Shown one piece after another: positions 1 through 8,116 of a stretch of DNA of 64,000 bases (position 1 is its first letter; the number at the start of each line of letters is the position of its first letter). A model generated the notes under the pieces. The model did not search any database. It was not told where the DNA came from and saw only the letters and a list, made by a program, of their open reading frames with translations. A program made the position numbers and the translations under genes. Source of the DNA: Pseudolabrys sp. (GTDB taxonomy: Bacteria; Pseudomonadota; Alphaproteobacteria; Rhizobiales; Xanthobacteraceae); assembly GCA_029980465.1 (NCBI GenBank), contig JARYIJ010000001.1, forward strand, positions 1-64,000. The letters are read 5' to 3'.

Positions 1-872
1 GCGATGACGTAATCGCCGTGCCCGATCATCGGCAGGTTGAACTTCAGACCGGCGCCGATCGCCCAGCCCATGGTCGTGTCAGTCACAGAAACAGGGCCTG
101 CCGCGATTCCGGCAGCAGCTGTATCATGGAGTGCAGCCATGACCTGCGCACCGCCCCAGGCCTGGTCGATGCGAAGGTTCGCAACGAGGTCAGGCCAGCG
201 GCGGCCTTCATAGCCCCACGTCGTACCGGCCACCACTCCACCGATCGCCGAGCGGCGTGACGTCTGGTCTTCCAGCGACAGGCTGGCCGAGAAGCCGTTG
301 CCGAACTGCGCGGTATACCCAAAGATGGAGATACCGTTGCCCGCCTGGTTCGAGCCCCAGATGTTGGTCTGGTTCGAATAGGGGTTCAGGTCGTAGTCGA
401 AGAACGACGCCGTCTTACCAGCCGTGAAGCCGGCGAACTGGATGAAGATCGCCGGAATGAAGTCGCCCGGCGAGGCATACGGGCTGCCGCCCGTGCCGCC
501 GTCGTTGGTCGAGGTCGGCAGGATCGTCGCGTAGGAGCGCAACGTGCCGTACTCGGTCTGCGAGCGGACGTCGACCGTGATGCCGCCGCGGACGCGGTTC
601 GTGGTGCGGTCGCGGCCCGGATCGTCGAAGTTGTAGACACGGACCGGGTTGAACGAGCCGCCGGCCTGGTAGTTCAACTCGGCGCGGACATAACCGCCGA
701 TCTTGATGCAGGTATCAGTGCCCGGGATGTAGTAGAACCCCGCGCCGTACAGGCTGCAAATCTTCACGTACTGGACCGGCTTGGCCTTGACGGGAAGATC
801 GGCGGCCTGCGCCCCAGCCATCGCAACGAGACCCGCTGCGCTGCCGAGGATTAGGCTTTTCACCATCTTCAT
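1..872 (-). CDS. Bradyrhizobium-type porin, 3' end cut by the window
   Basis: Outer-membrane general porin of the alphaproteobacterial Porin_2 type. The reading frame runs from the ATG at 872 off the window edge, so about 290 residues are visible and the C-terminal strands are missing. Residues 1-24 form a signal peptide (basic start, hydrophobic core, AQAA end). The mature part opens with DLPVKAKPVQYVKICSLYG and a Cys pair around CSLYG...DTCIKIGGYVRAE, the hallmark of this family. Alternating aromatic and polar residues fit beta strands. A clear GGAGG Shine-Dalgarno lies about 7 nt upstream of the start on the minus strand. The family passes small hydrophilic solutes; no substrate can be inferred here. 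Family call is firm; the symbol (ropB or omp type) is left open. Confidence 0.93.
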   Translation of the reverse strand, partial: MKMVKSLILGSAAGLVAMAGAQAADLPVKAKPVQYVKICSLYGAGFYYIPGTDTCIKIGGYVRAELNYQAGGSFNPVRVYNFDDPGRDRTTNRVRGGITVDVRSQTEYGTLRSYATILPTSTNDGGTGGSPYASPGDFIPAIFIQFAGFTAGKTASFFDYDLNPYSNQTNIWGSNQAGNGISIFGYTAQFGNGFSASLSLEDQTSRRSAIGGVVAGTTWGYEGRRWPDLVANLRIDQAWGGAQVMAALHDTAAAGIAAGPVSVTDTTMGWAIGAGLKFNLPMIGHGDYVI

Positions 873-1388
873 GTGGAACCTCCAAACAGAGTTTTCGTGA
901 GAGGGTTCTGTATCCGTCCAGTGCGACAGGCACCGAGTGGAACGTCCCCTTGCCCCCGGCCTGATCGAACCTGCGATTCCCGGTACACGGGGATCAACCG
1001 ATCCAGCTGATCAAGCCGAACAGCGCGACCTGGGGATGCCCCCCTCCGCCGCATGTGCAGATTAGCCAAAGAGCCTTGTCAGGCAACGAATAAGGCCTGT
1101 TCCCACAGCCCAAGACGGCTCTTTTCGGGCAACTGTTGCGCAAAAAACACGCAATTTGGGCGGCGCGGGGGCTCCCGTCGCGCCGGGGCTGTGCGGCGAT
1201 TTCATCACTATTTTCAAATTGTTAACGATGATGACCCGTATTGGGACACGCCATGACTGTGACGGCGGATGGCGGCCGGGGCCGTTCCCGTCACGCCCCG
1301 CTCACAAGCCCGCGCACAAGGCTGGGGATGGCCGCGACAGCAGGCTTGCGCGAATCGGCCCTTGGCGGAGGCGCGTTGTTGAACCGCC
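873..1388. other. Intergenic region upstream of the porin
   Basis: No convincing gene. The first 250 bases must hold the porin promoter and leader on the minus strand, but no unambiguous -35/-10 pair can be fixed by eye. The rest is GC-rich filler with short open frames that lack ribosome sites and family resemblance. Confidence 0.5.
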
Positions 1389-1566
1389 AAGCTCGTGTCC
1401 CGGATGCGATGCAGCACGAAGTGCTGCATCGCTGATCCGGGACCCCGGTTTGCAGAAGAAGAAACCGGGGTCCCGGGTCTGCAGCGCACCGTTTCGCCAT
1501 AGCGCGTCGAAGACGCGCGTAAACGCGCTAATGGCTCACGCTGCACCGCGCCCGGGACACGAGCTT
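1389..1566. repeat. Mosaic palindromic repeat, full copy
   Basis: A 178-bp element with perfect 15-bp terminal inverted repeats (AAGCTCGTGTCCCGG at 1389-1403 and its complement at 1552-1566). Inside are three palindromic modules. Module C is a stem GATGCAGCAC / GTGCTGCATC with a GAA loop. Module A is GGGACCCCGGTTT facing AAACCGGGGTCCC. Module B lies around the GCGCGTCGAAGACGCGC segment. Related copies lie at 1765, 19330, 44047, 44817 and 55106. It encodes no protein. It resembles the dispersed REP/BIME-like elements common in Bradyrhizobium-group genomes. Confidence 0.8.
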
Positions 1567-1600
1567 GAAAATCCAGCATCATTTCTGCAAGGCGGCGGGG

Positions 1601-1694
1601 TGGCGGAGACGGAGGGATTCGAACCCTCGATACGCCTTTAAGGGCGTATAACGGTTTAGCAAACCGCCGCCTTCAGCCACTCGGCCACGTCTCC
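1601..1694 (-). tRNA. tRNA-Ser (anticodon GCT)
   Basis: The minus strand reads GGAGACG at the 5' acceptor arm and CGTCTCC at the 3' arm, then discriminator G and an encoded CCA (plus-strand TGG at 1601-1603). The anticodon stem is CGGTTT/AAACCG around GCT, which decodes AGC/AGU serine. A long variable arm (TATACGCCCTTAAAGGCGTA) marks a class II tRNA, as expected for serine. The T arm GGGTTCGAATCCC is canonical. It lies between two palindromic repeat copies. Confidence 0.97.
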
Positions 1695-1764
1695 GGTGCC
1701 GATGGCCTATCGGGTCGGACTCCCGCCGTCAAATGCAACGCGCGTATTTGCGCCTGCGACGAGG

Positions 1765-1825
1765 CGCGTCCCGGGCGCGCTGCAACATGAAATGTTGCTG
1801 CGCTGAACCGGAACCCCGGTTCTCG
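1765..1825. repeat. Mosaic palindromic repeat, partial copy
   Basis: Aligns with the left half of the element at 1389-1566: a CGTCCCGGG start, then module C as GCAACAT-GAA-ATGTTGC, then ACCGG.ACCCCGGTT. The stem differs from the first copy (GCAGCAC-GAA-GTGCTGC) at two base pairs, and both partners change together, so pairing is kept. Confidence 0.65.
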
Positions 1826-1862
1826 TGCGGATTGTCAGGGCAGCGTCCGGAACGCGATCACA

Positions 1863-2165
1863 TCAGGCGGCGATCGCGATGACCGGCGCCGGCTGGCCGA
1901 CCGGATGAGACGTGAGCCAGTCCCGCGCCGCGCGCTGCGCCAGGCCGATCTCGCTGTCGCTCATTTGCTCGGCGATCTCGCGCCGCATCTGCACCGCGCC
2001 GGAGCAGCCGCGCGCCGCCGCGATGTTGAACCACTTGTGCGCCTCGATCATGTCGACCGCGTGCTCGCCCTGCCCGCTCGCGCAAATGATGCCGAGCGCA
2101 AAGCAATCCGCTGCGTCGGCCGGCTCCTGTCCGCTCAGTTCGAAATTCATCGCACGCATCCCCAT
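1863..2165 (-). CDS. Small Sel1-like repeat protein
   Basis: About 100 residues. The segment ALGIICASGQGEHAVDMIEAHKWFNIAAARGCSGA fits a single Sel1-type alpha/alpha repeat (consensus ...LG.....G...D...A..W...AA..G...A). It is followed by a helical tail rich in Arg and Glu that ends DWLTSHP. Sel1 repeats are protein-interaction scaffolds; no enzymatic motif is present. The open frame extends upstream to 2318 but that part is low-complexity Arg-rich sequence. The start MGMRAMNF at 2165 is preferred, and ATGs at 2159 and 2150 are alternatives because none has a strong ribosome site. Similar short one-repeat proteins occur in Bradyrhizobium relatives. Confidence 0.7.
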   Translation of the reverse strand: MGMRAMNFELSGQEPADAADCFALGIICASGQGEHAVDMIEAHKWFNIAAARGCSGAVQMRREIAEQMSDSEIGLAQRAARDWLTSHPVGQPAPVIAIAA

Positions 2166-2323
2166 TCGTCTTGCTCGTTGTCTCGGCCTGCTCCGTCCCC
2201 GCGGCGCAGACCGGCGCGAGCGATGGCCGCCCGCATGAGCGAGAATGCGCGGAAACTTTGAATCGAGCTTTAAGTGACGCGATGAATCGAACGTGAACGC
2301 CGTTGCGGCCGCATGCAAGAAAT

Positions 2324-2344
2324 CCCCGTCAGACGGGGCTTTTT
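2324..2344 (+). terminator. Rho-independent terminator-like hairpin
   Basis: CCCCGT-CAG-ACGGGG followed by C and five T on the plus strand. On the minus strand the same stem is followed by ATTTCTT, so it probably ends GST transcripts coming from 2501. No plus-strand gene lies just upstream. Confidence 0.55.
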
Positions 2345-2500
2345 CGCATTAGTGAGATTTCGATAACGCCGTCGATTCAGCGCGCGGTAACCAGGATGCC
2401 ATCGCGCGTCTTCGGCATCCCCGTCAGCCTCGTGCTTCTCCCGCTCATCCGATTCCGGCAAACCGGGGTCCCGGGCCGGAACGATCACGAGCGCGGCGAC

Positions 2501-3286
2501 TCACACAGTGCGCGCGCGCTGGCCGAACAGCACCGACTGCACGCCGGGATCCTTCATGTCGATGTTCTGGCGCAGCGCGACGCCGAGCGCCATGCCCCTC
2601 TGCACCGCGGGCCGCGCCTTCATCGTCTCGAGCCAGCGCTTGAGATGCGGGAAGTCGTCGATGTTCTGATCCTGCCGCTTCCACAAATTGACCCAGCCGA
2701 CGCAGGCCATGTCGGCGATGGAATATCGGCCGGCGAGAAAATCGCGGCCGGCGAGCCGCGTGTTCATCACGCCGTAGAGGCGATTGACCTCGTCCTCGTA
2801 GCGCTTGATCGCGTAAGGCAGCGTCTCGCGCGCGTAGTGCTTGAAGTGATTGAGCTGGCCGGCCATCGGGCCGAGCCCGCCCATCTGCCAGAACAGCCAC
2901 TGGTCGACCTCGACGCGGGCGCGCTCGTCGGCGGGATAGAACTTGCCGGTCTTGCGGCCGAGATACTGGAGAATGGCGCCGGATTCGAAGATCGAGATCG
3001 GCCGACCGCCCGGCCCTTGCGGATCGACGATCGCCGGCATGCGGTTGTTCGGCGCGATTTTCAGGAAGGCGGGATTGAACTGCTCGCCCTTCGAGATGTT
3101 TACCGGGATCATCACGTAAGGCAGCTTGCACTCCTCGAGCATGATCGAGATCTTGAAGCCGTTCGGCGTCGGCCAGTAGTGCAGCTCGATCGGCTTCACC
3201 GCCTTGCGGGCCGGTGCCTGCCGCGACGGCGGCCGCTTTGCCGCCGGTCTCTTCGCCGTGGTTTTCCTGAGAGCCTTTTTCGCCAT
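2501..3286 (-). CDS. Glutathione S-transferase, Nu-class-like (YghU/YfcG type)
   Basis: 261 residues from the ATG at 3286, which has GGGGA about 7 nt upstream; the frame stays open to 3349 but that part is not homologous. Residues 1-30 are a Lys/Ala/Arg/Pro-rich tail (AKKALRKTTAKRPAAKRP), unusual for a GST and reminiscent of histone-H1-like tails. The thioredoxin fold follows: IELHYWPTPNGFKISIMLEE, then NNRMPAIVDP (cis-Pro region) and SIFESGAILQYLGRK (glutathione-binding ESGAI). A helical C-terminal domain has DFLAGRYSIADMACVGWV. Nu-class enzymes show disulfide-bond reductase activity with glutathione; that activity is inferred here. Confidence 0.88.
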   Translation of the reverse strand: MAKKALRKTTAKRPAAKRPPSRQAPARKAVKPIELHYWPTPNGFKISIMLEECKLPYVMIPVNISKGEQFNPAFLKIAPNNRMPAIVDPQGPGGRPISIFESGAILQYLGRKTGKFYPADERARVEVDQWLFWQMGGLGPMAGQLNHFKHYARETLPYAIKRYEDEVNRLYGVMNTRLAGRDFLAGRYSIADMACVGWVNLWKRQDQNIDDFPHLKRWLETMKARPAVQRGMALGVALRQNIDMKDPGVQSVLFGQRARTV

Positions 3287-3381
3287 CGGACGTCCCCGAT
3301 CCTCGATGTCATGAATGAGGAGGACATAGGCGCGCATGGGCCGGGTCACAATGGCGGGCCGGCGCAGGCCCCGAAAACACC

Positions 3382-3420
3382 GAGGGCGTCGGCGAGACTA
3401 TCAGTCTCGCCGACGCCCTC
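3382..3420. repeat. Perfect 18-bp inverted repeat with 3-nt loop
   Basis: GAGGGCGTCGGCGAGACT at 3382-3399, loop ATC, then its exact complement at 3403-3420. On the minus strand it is followed by GGTGTTTTCGG, so it may act as a transcription terminator about 120 nt downstream of the lysine-rich peptide gene. It could equally be a dispersed palindrome. Confidence 0.6.
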
Positions 3421-3542
3421 TGTCGTCAAACCGGGTCCGGGGGATACGCGTGGCGACCGCATCGCGCGACCGGCTCACAACGCTCGCCCCGGCCCGTATG
3501 ACGTCTTTGACGATGACGTCAAAGATACGAAGTCAAAGAAGA

Positions 3543-3599
3543 CTAGAGCTTCTTCTTCTTCTTCGTTGCCTTCGCCGCTTTCTTCTTACGTTTCGCCAT
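3543..3599 (-). CDS. 18-residue lysine-rich peptide
   Basis: The minus strand reads MAKRKKKAAKATKKKKKL and a TAG stop. Eleven of 18 residues are Lys or Arg, the rest mainly Ala. The start carries an excellent ribosome site (AGGAGGGCAGCA just before the ATG), the best in the neighbourhood, which is why it is called as a gene despite its size. The composition matches the tails of H1-like nucleoid proteins and of ribosomal basic tails, but no function is assigned. It follows gatB on the same strand after a 490-nt gap. It could be a real small protein, a regulatory leader peptide, or chance. Confidence 0.5.
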   Translation of the reverse strand: MAKRKKKAAKATKKKKKL

Positions 3600-4091
3600 T
3601 GCTGCCCTCCTAGCCATGTAACATGGCGGGTGTCGCATTCAGTGCATTCGCGAATCGACATGCACTGCACGGTCATTACTACCGCACAACGAAAAAAACC
3701 GCGACTCCACTTAATGAAAAGTGTACGCGCGCCGCCAAGCGCGCGACGACACACGAACGATGCGCACGATCGTTTCATCGATGAGCGACAACACGAACGA
3801 AATGTTTTCTCATCGCGCGCACGCCGACACGACATCGCAAAACTATCGGCAGAATCGGGTGTTTTCGCTTTCGCGCGATCGCCGCGCGCGTTGCATCATG
3901 CACCGATTCATTCGAATGGCGCGCTGAAAATTTTCGCGCGCACCAATGAATTTCAACGCTCGACGCGATCCAAAAAATTTTTCACAGGCACCACTTGCCG
4001 AGCGGCCGCGAACGACTGAATCGAACAAAATTGAGCGAATCGCCGCCGGGTGATTCGCGCGCACGATGCTCTTCGCAGGCGCGAAGGACGC
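3600..4091. other. Gene-free AT-richer block between gatB and the lysine-rich peptide
   Basis: About 490 bases, clearly less GC-rich than the surroundings, with A/T runs (for example CAAAAAATTTTTCACAGG near 3970) alternating with short CGCGCG blocks. No open frame resembles a protein. On the minus strand it would be the promoter and long leader of the lysine-rich peptide gene. It may encode a small RNA, but no known RNA family is recognised. Confidence 0.4.
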
Positions 4092-5564
4092 TCAGAGTCC
4101 GAGTTTTGTCCTGAGCAGGTCGTTGACCGCTTGCGGGTTGGCCTTGCCGCCGGACGACTTCATCACTTGGCCGACGAACCATCCGATCGCTTTCGGGTTG
4201 GTCCTCGCATCGGCGACCTTGTCGGGGTTGTTGGCGATGACGTCGTCGATCGCCTTCTCGATCGCGCCGAGATCGGTGACCTGCTTCAGGCCGCGCGCCT
4301 CGACGATGGCGCGCGGATCGCCGCCTTCCGACCACACGATCTCGAATAAATCCTTGGCAATCTTGCCGGAAATGGTCCGGTCGGCGATCAGGTCGAGGAT
4401 CGCGCCGAGCTGCCCGGCCGATACCGGCGACGACGTGACGTCCTTGCCTTCCTTGTTCAGGCGTCCGAACAGATCGTTGATGACCCAGTTGGCCGCGGCC
4501 TTCGCGTCGCGTCCCTTGGCGACGGTTTCATAGAAGTCCGCGGTCTCGCGCTCCGACACGAGAACGTTGGCGTCGTAAGGCGACAGGCCGAACGCCGCGA
4601 TGAAGCGCGCCTTCCTAGCGTCGGGCAGTTCCGGCAGGCCGTCCTGCAACGCCGCCACATAGGCGTCGTCGAATTCCAGCGGCAGCAGGTCGGGGTCCGG
4701 GAAATAGCGGTAATCGTGCGCCTCTTCCTTGCTGCGCATCGACCGGGTCTCGCCTTTGCCCGGGTCGAACAGCCGCGTCTCCTGCTCGACCGCACCGCCC
4801 TCCTCGATCAGATCGATCTGGCGGCGCGCCTCGTGCTCGATGGCCTGGCCGATAAAGCGGATCGAATTGACATTCTTGATCTCGCAGCGCGTGCCGAGCG
4901 GTTCGCCCGGACGGCGCACCGAGACGTTGACGTCGGCGCGCAGGTTGCCCTTTTCCATGTCGCCGTCGCAGGTGCCGAGATAGCGCAGGATCGAGCGCAG
5001 CTTGGAGACGTAGGCCTTGGCCTGCTCGGCCGAGCGGATGTCGGGCTTCGAGACGATCTCCATGAGGGCGACGCCGGAGCGGTTGAGATCGACGTAGGAC
5101 ATCGTGGCGTGCTGGTCGTGCAGCGACTTGCCGGCATCCTGCTCGAGATGGAGGCGCTCGATGCCGACGGTGAAGGTCTCGCCATCCGCGGTGTCGACCG
5201 TGACCTCGCCCTCGCCGACGATCGGCGACTTGTACTGGCTGATCTGGTAGCCCTGCGGCAGGTCGGGATAAAAGTAGTTCTTGCGGTCGAACACCGACTT
5301 CAGATTGATCGCCGCGTTGAGGCCGAGCCCGGTGCGGATCGCCTGCTTGACGCATTCCTCGTTGATGACCGGCAGCATGCCGGGCATCGCCGCATCGACC
5401 AGCGACACGTGCGTATTCGGCTCGCCGCCGAACGCGGTCGCGGCGCCGGAAAACAGCTTCGACTTGGACGTGACCTGGGCATGGACCTCCATGCCCACCA
5501 CGATTTCCCAGTCGCCGGTCGCGCCCTTGAGCAGGTGGGAACGGGTTTTCGTCTCGGTTTTCAT
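4092..5564 (-). CDS. gatB: Aspartyl/glutamyl-tRNA amidotransferase subunit B
   Basis: 490 residues, the usual length. GatB is the kinase/amidotransferase subunit of GatCAB. It phosphorylates the side chain of Glu or Asp mischarged on tRNA-Gln/tRNA-Asn and receives ammonia from GatA. The catalytic domain begins [12 protein letters not shown], with the typical [22 protein letters not shown] and [18 protein letters not shown] blocks. The C-terminal helical and YqeY-like tail ends [16 protein letters not shown]. It lies downstream of gatC-gatA but is separated by the 97-residue gene and a small convergent membrane-protein gene, so it probably has its own promoter near 5570-5680. Confidence 0.98.
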   Translation of the reverse strand: MKTETKTRSHLLKGATGDWEIVVGMEVHAQVTSKSKLFSGAATAFGGEPNTHVSLVDAAMPGMLPVINEECVKQAIRTGLGLNAAINLKSVFDRKNYFYPDLPQGYQISQYKSPIVGEGEVTVDTADGETFTVGIERLHLEQDAGKSLHDQHATMSYVDLNRSGVALMEIVSKPDIRSAEQAKAYVSKLRSILRYLGTCDGDMEKGNLRADVNVSVRRPGEPLGTRCEIKNVNSIRFIGQAIEHEARRQIDLIEEGGAVEQETRLFDPGKGETRSMRSKEEAHDYRYFPDPDLLPLEFDDAYVAALQDGLPELPDARKARFIAAFGLSPYDANVLVSERETADFYETVAKGRDAKAAANWVINDLFGRLNKEGKDVTSSPVSAGQLGAILDLIADRTISGKIAKDLFEIVWSEGGDPRAIVEARGLKQVTDLGAIEKAIDDVIANNPDKVADARTNPKAIGWFVGQVMKSSGGKANPQAVNDLLRTKLGL

Positions 5565-5681
5565 GCGGCGTATCTACGGCAGGACGCGGAACTTGTCATG
5601 AGCGGAGGCATGCCCCGTGTGCACGTCGACGGAACGTCGTCCTCCAAGCCGCGTTATCGCCGTCGGAGTGAGGACGGAACT

Positions 5682-5840
5682 ATGGAACCTAAGCACGGCA
5701 AGCTCGGCATCCTGATCGGCGCGCTCGTTGCCGCGGTAGTGATCCTGTTCATCGCCACCGGCGGCGATCTGGGCGGCAAGAAAACGGTCAATAGCGACAA
5801 CGACCTGCCGCCGGTCGCGACAGGTGCGGTCGATCGCTAG
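5682..5840 (+). CDS. 52-residue single-pass membrane protein
   Basis: MEPKHGKLGILIGALVAAVVILFIATGG gives a short basic N-terminus and one membrane helix (about residues 9-26), followed by a polar tail with KKTVNSDNDLPPVATG. A GAGGACGGA ribosome site sits 5-8 nt before the ATG. The stop shares a CTAG with the stop of the convergent gene at 5837. Similar short proteins with a conserved KKTV.SD.DLPPVATG tail are remembered from Bradyrhizobium relatives; no function is known. Confidence 0.7.
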   Translation: MEPKHGKLGILIGALVAAVVILFIATGGDLGGKKTVNSDNDLPPVATGAVDR

Positions 5841-6130
5841 GTCCGGGCCAGCAATGTCGTAACAATCTCGAGCCATTCCCGCTCGAGCGGGGCCGACTGC
5901 GGCGTGCGCCCGGCGCGGCGATACCAGTAACCCGCATTCGACAGATCACCTTCGACGCGATGCAGGTAGGCATGGACCCAGGCGGCGTCCTCGCTTTCAT
6001 CGTTCATGACGAGAGCATGCGCCGTGTCCCATTCGTTCCGGCCGGCCCACCACAACGCCTGCAGCGGCATGGCCAATCCGGCCGGCGGCGCCGGATTCCG
6101 GAGAGAGGCCTCGAACGCAGCCGGCGTCAC
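5837..6130 (-). CDS. Conserved 97-residue protein translationally coupled to gatA
   Basis: Starts at a GTG (6130) that overlaps the gatA stop as GTGA, a classical coupling arrangement, and continues for 97 residues. The sequence [19 protein letters not shown]...[19 protein letters not shown]...[26 protein letters not shown] is recognisable as a conserved alphaproteobacterial hypothetical, with Trp/Tyr-rich helices and a repeat-like HAYLHR.EGD..NA.YWY motif reminiscent of TPR/Sel1 helices. There is no signal peptide, membrane segment or enzymatic motif. The frame is open further upstream inside gatA, but that part is a shadow. Its role is unknown. Confidence 0.75.
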   Translation of the reverse strand: MTPAAFEASLRNPAPPAGLAMPLQALWWAGRNEWDTAHALVMNDESEDAAWVHAYLHRVEGDLSNAGYWYRRAGRTPQSAPLEREWLEIVTTLLART

Positions 6131-7701
6131 CACCAGCGCTCGGGATGAAAATGCCCCGCCGCCTGCTCGATCACGGCGCCGAGCGCAAACAAGGTTTCCT
6201 CGTCGAACGGCCGGCCGATCACCTGCAGCCCGAGCGGCAGATGCTGGCTGTCGAGCCCGGCCGGGACGGCGATCGCCGGCAGCCCGGCCATGTTCACCGT
6301 CACCGTGAAGATATCGTTCAGGTACATCTCGACCGGATCGGCGCCGCCCTTTTCGCCGATGCCGAACGCCGCCGACGGCGTCGCCGGCGTCAGCACCGCG
6401 TCGATGCCGTCCGCAAAGCATGTTTCGAAGTCGCGCTTGATCAGCGTGCGCACCTTTTGCGCGCGCAGGTAATAGGCGTCGTAATAACCGGCGGACAGAA
6501 CATAAGTGCCGATCATCACGCGGCGGCGGACTTCGTCGCCAAACCCTTCGGCGCGCGTCCGCTCGTACATGTCGATGATGTCGCGGCCGTCTTCACGCAG
6601 GCCGTAACGCACGCCGTCGTAGCGCGCGAGGTTCGACGACGCCTCGGCCGGCGCCACGATGTAATACGCCGGCAGCGCGTATTTGGTGTGCGGCAGCGAG
6701 ATGTCGACGAGCCGGGCACCGGCCGACTTGAGCCAGTCCTTGCCCTTTTCCCACAACGCCTCGATCTCCTGCGGCATGCCGTCGAGGCGGTATTCCTTCG
6801 GGATGCCGATCGTCATGCCCTTGATCGAGCGGCCGATCGCCTGCTCGTAATCGGGAACTGCGCGATCGGCCGACGTCGTGTCCTTCGGATCGTGTCCGGC
6901 CATCGAGCGCAGCAGCATCGCGCCGTCACGGACGGTCCGCGCGATTGGACCGGCCTGATCGAGCGACGACGCAAAGGCGACGATGCCCCAGCGCGAGCAG
7001 CGCCCATAGGTCGGCTTGACGCCGACGGTCCCCGTGAAGGCCGCAGGCTGCCGGATCGAGCCGCCCGTGTCGGTTGCCGTGGCGCCGAGGCAGAGCCGCG
7101 CCGCCACCGCTGCGGCGGAGCCGCCGGACGAGCCGCCCGGGACCAGGTGCGCGCCCTCGATGCCGCCCATGGCCGAAGCGCCGACGTTAGAGCCCTCGGA
7201 AGCCGGGTTTACCCGGCTTCCGGAGTCTTGAAGCACCGAACTCGGGCAAGCCCGAGTTCGGTGTCGCCGCCACGGGTTGACCACCGGACCGAAACACGAC
7301 GTTTCGTTCGACGAGCCCATGGCGAATTCGTCATTGTTCAACTTGCCAAGCATCACGGCACCGTCGCGCCAGAGATGCGCGGTGACCGTCGACTCGTAAG
7401 GCGGCACGAAATTGCCGAGGATGTGAGAGCACGCGGTCGTGCGCACGCCCTCGGTGCAGAACAGATCCTTGATGCCGAGCGGGATGCCCTCGAGCGGCCC
7501 CGCCTTGCCGGCGGCGATGCGCGCATCGGACGCGCGCGCCATGGCCTTGGCGCGATCCGGCGTCTCGAGCACGTAGGCATTGAGCGCCCGCGCCTTCTCC
7601 ATCGCCGCGAGGTGCGCGTCGGTCAGTTCGACGGCGGTGAAGTCCTTGTTGGCGAGCGCCTTGCGCGCCTGCGCCAGCGTCAAAGAGGTCAATCCGGACA
7701 T
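6127..7701 (-). CDS. gatA: Aspartyl/glutamyl-tRNA amidotransferase subunit A, with a palindromic insert
   Basis: 524 residues; the family is usually near 490. GatA hydrolyses glutamine or asparagine and channels ammonia to GatB. The amidase-signature residues are present: Lys78 in PLGIKDL, the GGSSGGS loop at about 189-195, and nucleophile Ser215 in [10 protein letters not shown]. Between NPWRR (residue 146) and the GGSSGGS loop there is an extra stretch of about 30 residues encoded by two back-to-back perfect palindromes. The frame is intact through it. gatC lies 3 nt upstream and the 97-residue gene overlaps the stop, so gatC-gatA-97aa is an operon. Confidence 0.97.
   Translation of the reverse strand: MSGLTSLTLAQARKALANKDFTAVELTDAHLAAMEKARALNAYVLETPDRAKAMARASDARIAAGKAGPLEGIPLGIKDLFCTEGVRTTACSHILGNFVPPYESTVTAHLWRDGAVMLGKLNNDEFAMGSSNETSCFGPVVNPWRRHRTRACPSSVLQDSGSRVNPASEGSNVGASAMGGIEGAHLVPGGSSGGSAAAVAARLCLGATATDTGGSIRQPAAFTGTVGVKPTYGRCSRWGIVAFASSLDQAGPIARTVRDGAMLLRSMAGHDPKDTTSADRAVPDYEQAIGRSIKGMTIGIPKEYRLDGMPQEIEALWEKGKDWLKSAGARLVDISLPHTKYALPAYYIVAPAEASSNLARYDGVRYGLREDGRDIIDMYERTRAEGFGDEVRRRVMIGTYVLSAGYYDAYYLRAQKVRTLIKRDFETCFADGIDAVLTPATPSAAFGIGEKGGADPVEMYLNDIFTVTVNMAGLPAIAVPAGLDSQHLPLGLQVIGRPFDEETLFALGAVIEQAAGHFHPERWW
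7197..7264. repeat. Two tandem perfect palindromes inserted in frame in gatA
   Basis: First palindrome 7197-7222: arms CGGAAGCCGGGT and ACCCGGCTTCCG around TT. Second palindrome 7234-7263: arms CACCGAACTCGGGC and GCCCGAGTTCGGTG around AA. They are separated by 11 bases. Together they encode roughly residues 147-169 of GatA, in a place where the family normally has only a short loop. A shorter palindrome of the same CCCGG/2-nt-loop style ends the metE-like gene at 61472-61489. Confidence 0.85.
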
Positions 7702-7704
7702 CGG

Positions 7705-7992
7705 CTACTCGACCACCTTGGGAACCAGGAAATAGCCGTCCTGCGTCACAGGCGCGTTCTGCAGGATGGCGTCGACGTTGTCGCCGTCGGTAATGGCGTC
7801 AACGCGCTTCTTCATCTGCATCGGCGTGACCGACGTCATCGGCTCGACGCCCTCGACGTCGACCTCGGACAGTTGCTCCACGAAGGCGAGCATCGCATTC
7901 AGTTCGCCACGCAGATGCTCAATTTCATCATCGGCGACCGCGATCCGCGCCAGATGCGCGATACGGCGAACGGTGGCGGCGTCAACGGACAT
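7705..7992 (-). CDS. gatC: Aspartyl/glutamyl-tRNA amidotransferase subunit C
   Basis: 95 residues from the ATG at 7992 ([19 protein letters not shown]). GatC is a small helical clamp that wraps around GatA and GatB and stabilises the complex. The family signature is present: LARI at the start, [25 protein letters not shown] in the middle, and R.D.....NA....DGYFLVPKV at the end. The frame is open to 8091, but those extra residues are not conserved. The stop is 3 nt before gatA. The divergent ruvX starts about 125 bp away, so the two promoters share this gap. Confidence 0.96.
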   Translation of the reverse strand: MSVDAATVRRIAHLARIAVADDEIEHLRGELNAMLAFVEQLSEVDVEGVEPMTSVTPMQMKKRVDAITDGDNVDAILQNAPVTQDGYFLVPKVVE

Positions 7993-8116
7993 GGCGGTTC
8001 TGGTGGCAATTCCGGTGGAACGGGCTCGCTGCGCTATACCAGAGGGGTCATTTTCGGCGCAATCCGCATTTCGGGCGCCATTGGCCCTCATTTTGCCGCC
8101 ATGCTACCGCTCCGCA

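Noticed and set aside
1053..1641. Plus-strand frames over the porin leader, repeat and tRNA
   Set aside because: Overlap a tRNA gene and repeats; no ribosome sites.
1863..2318. Longer start for the Sel1-like gene
   Set aside because: The extra 51 residues are Arg-rich and unlike the family.
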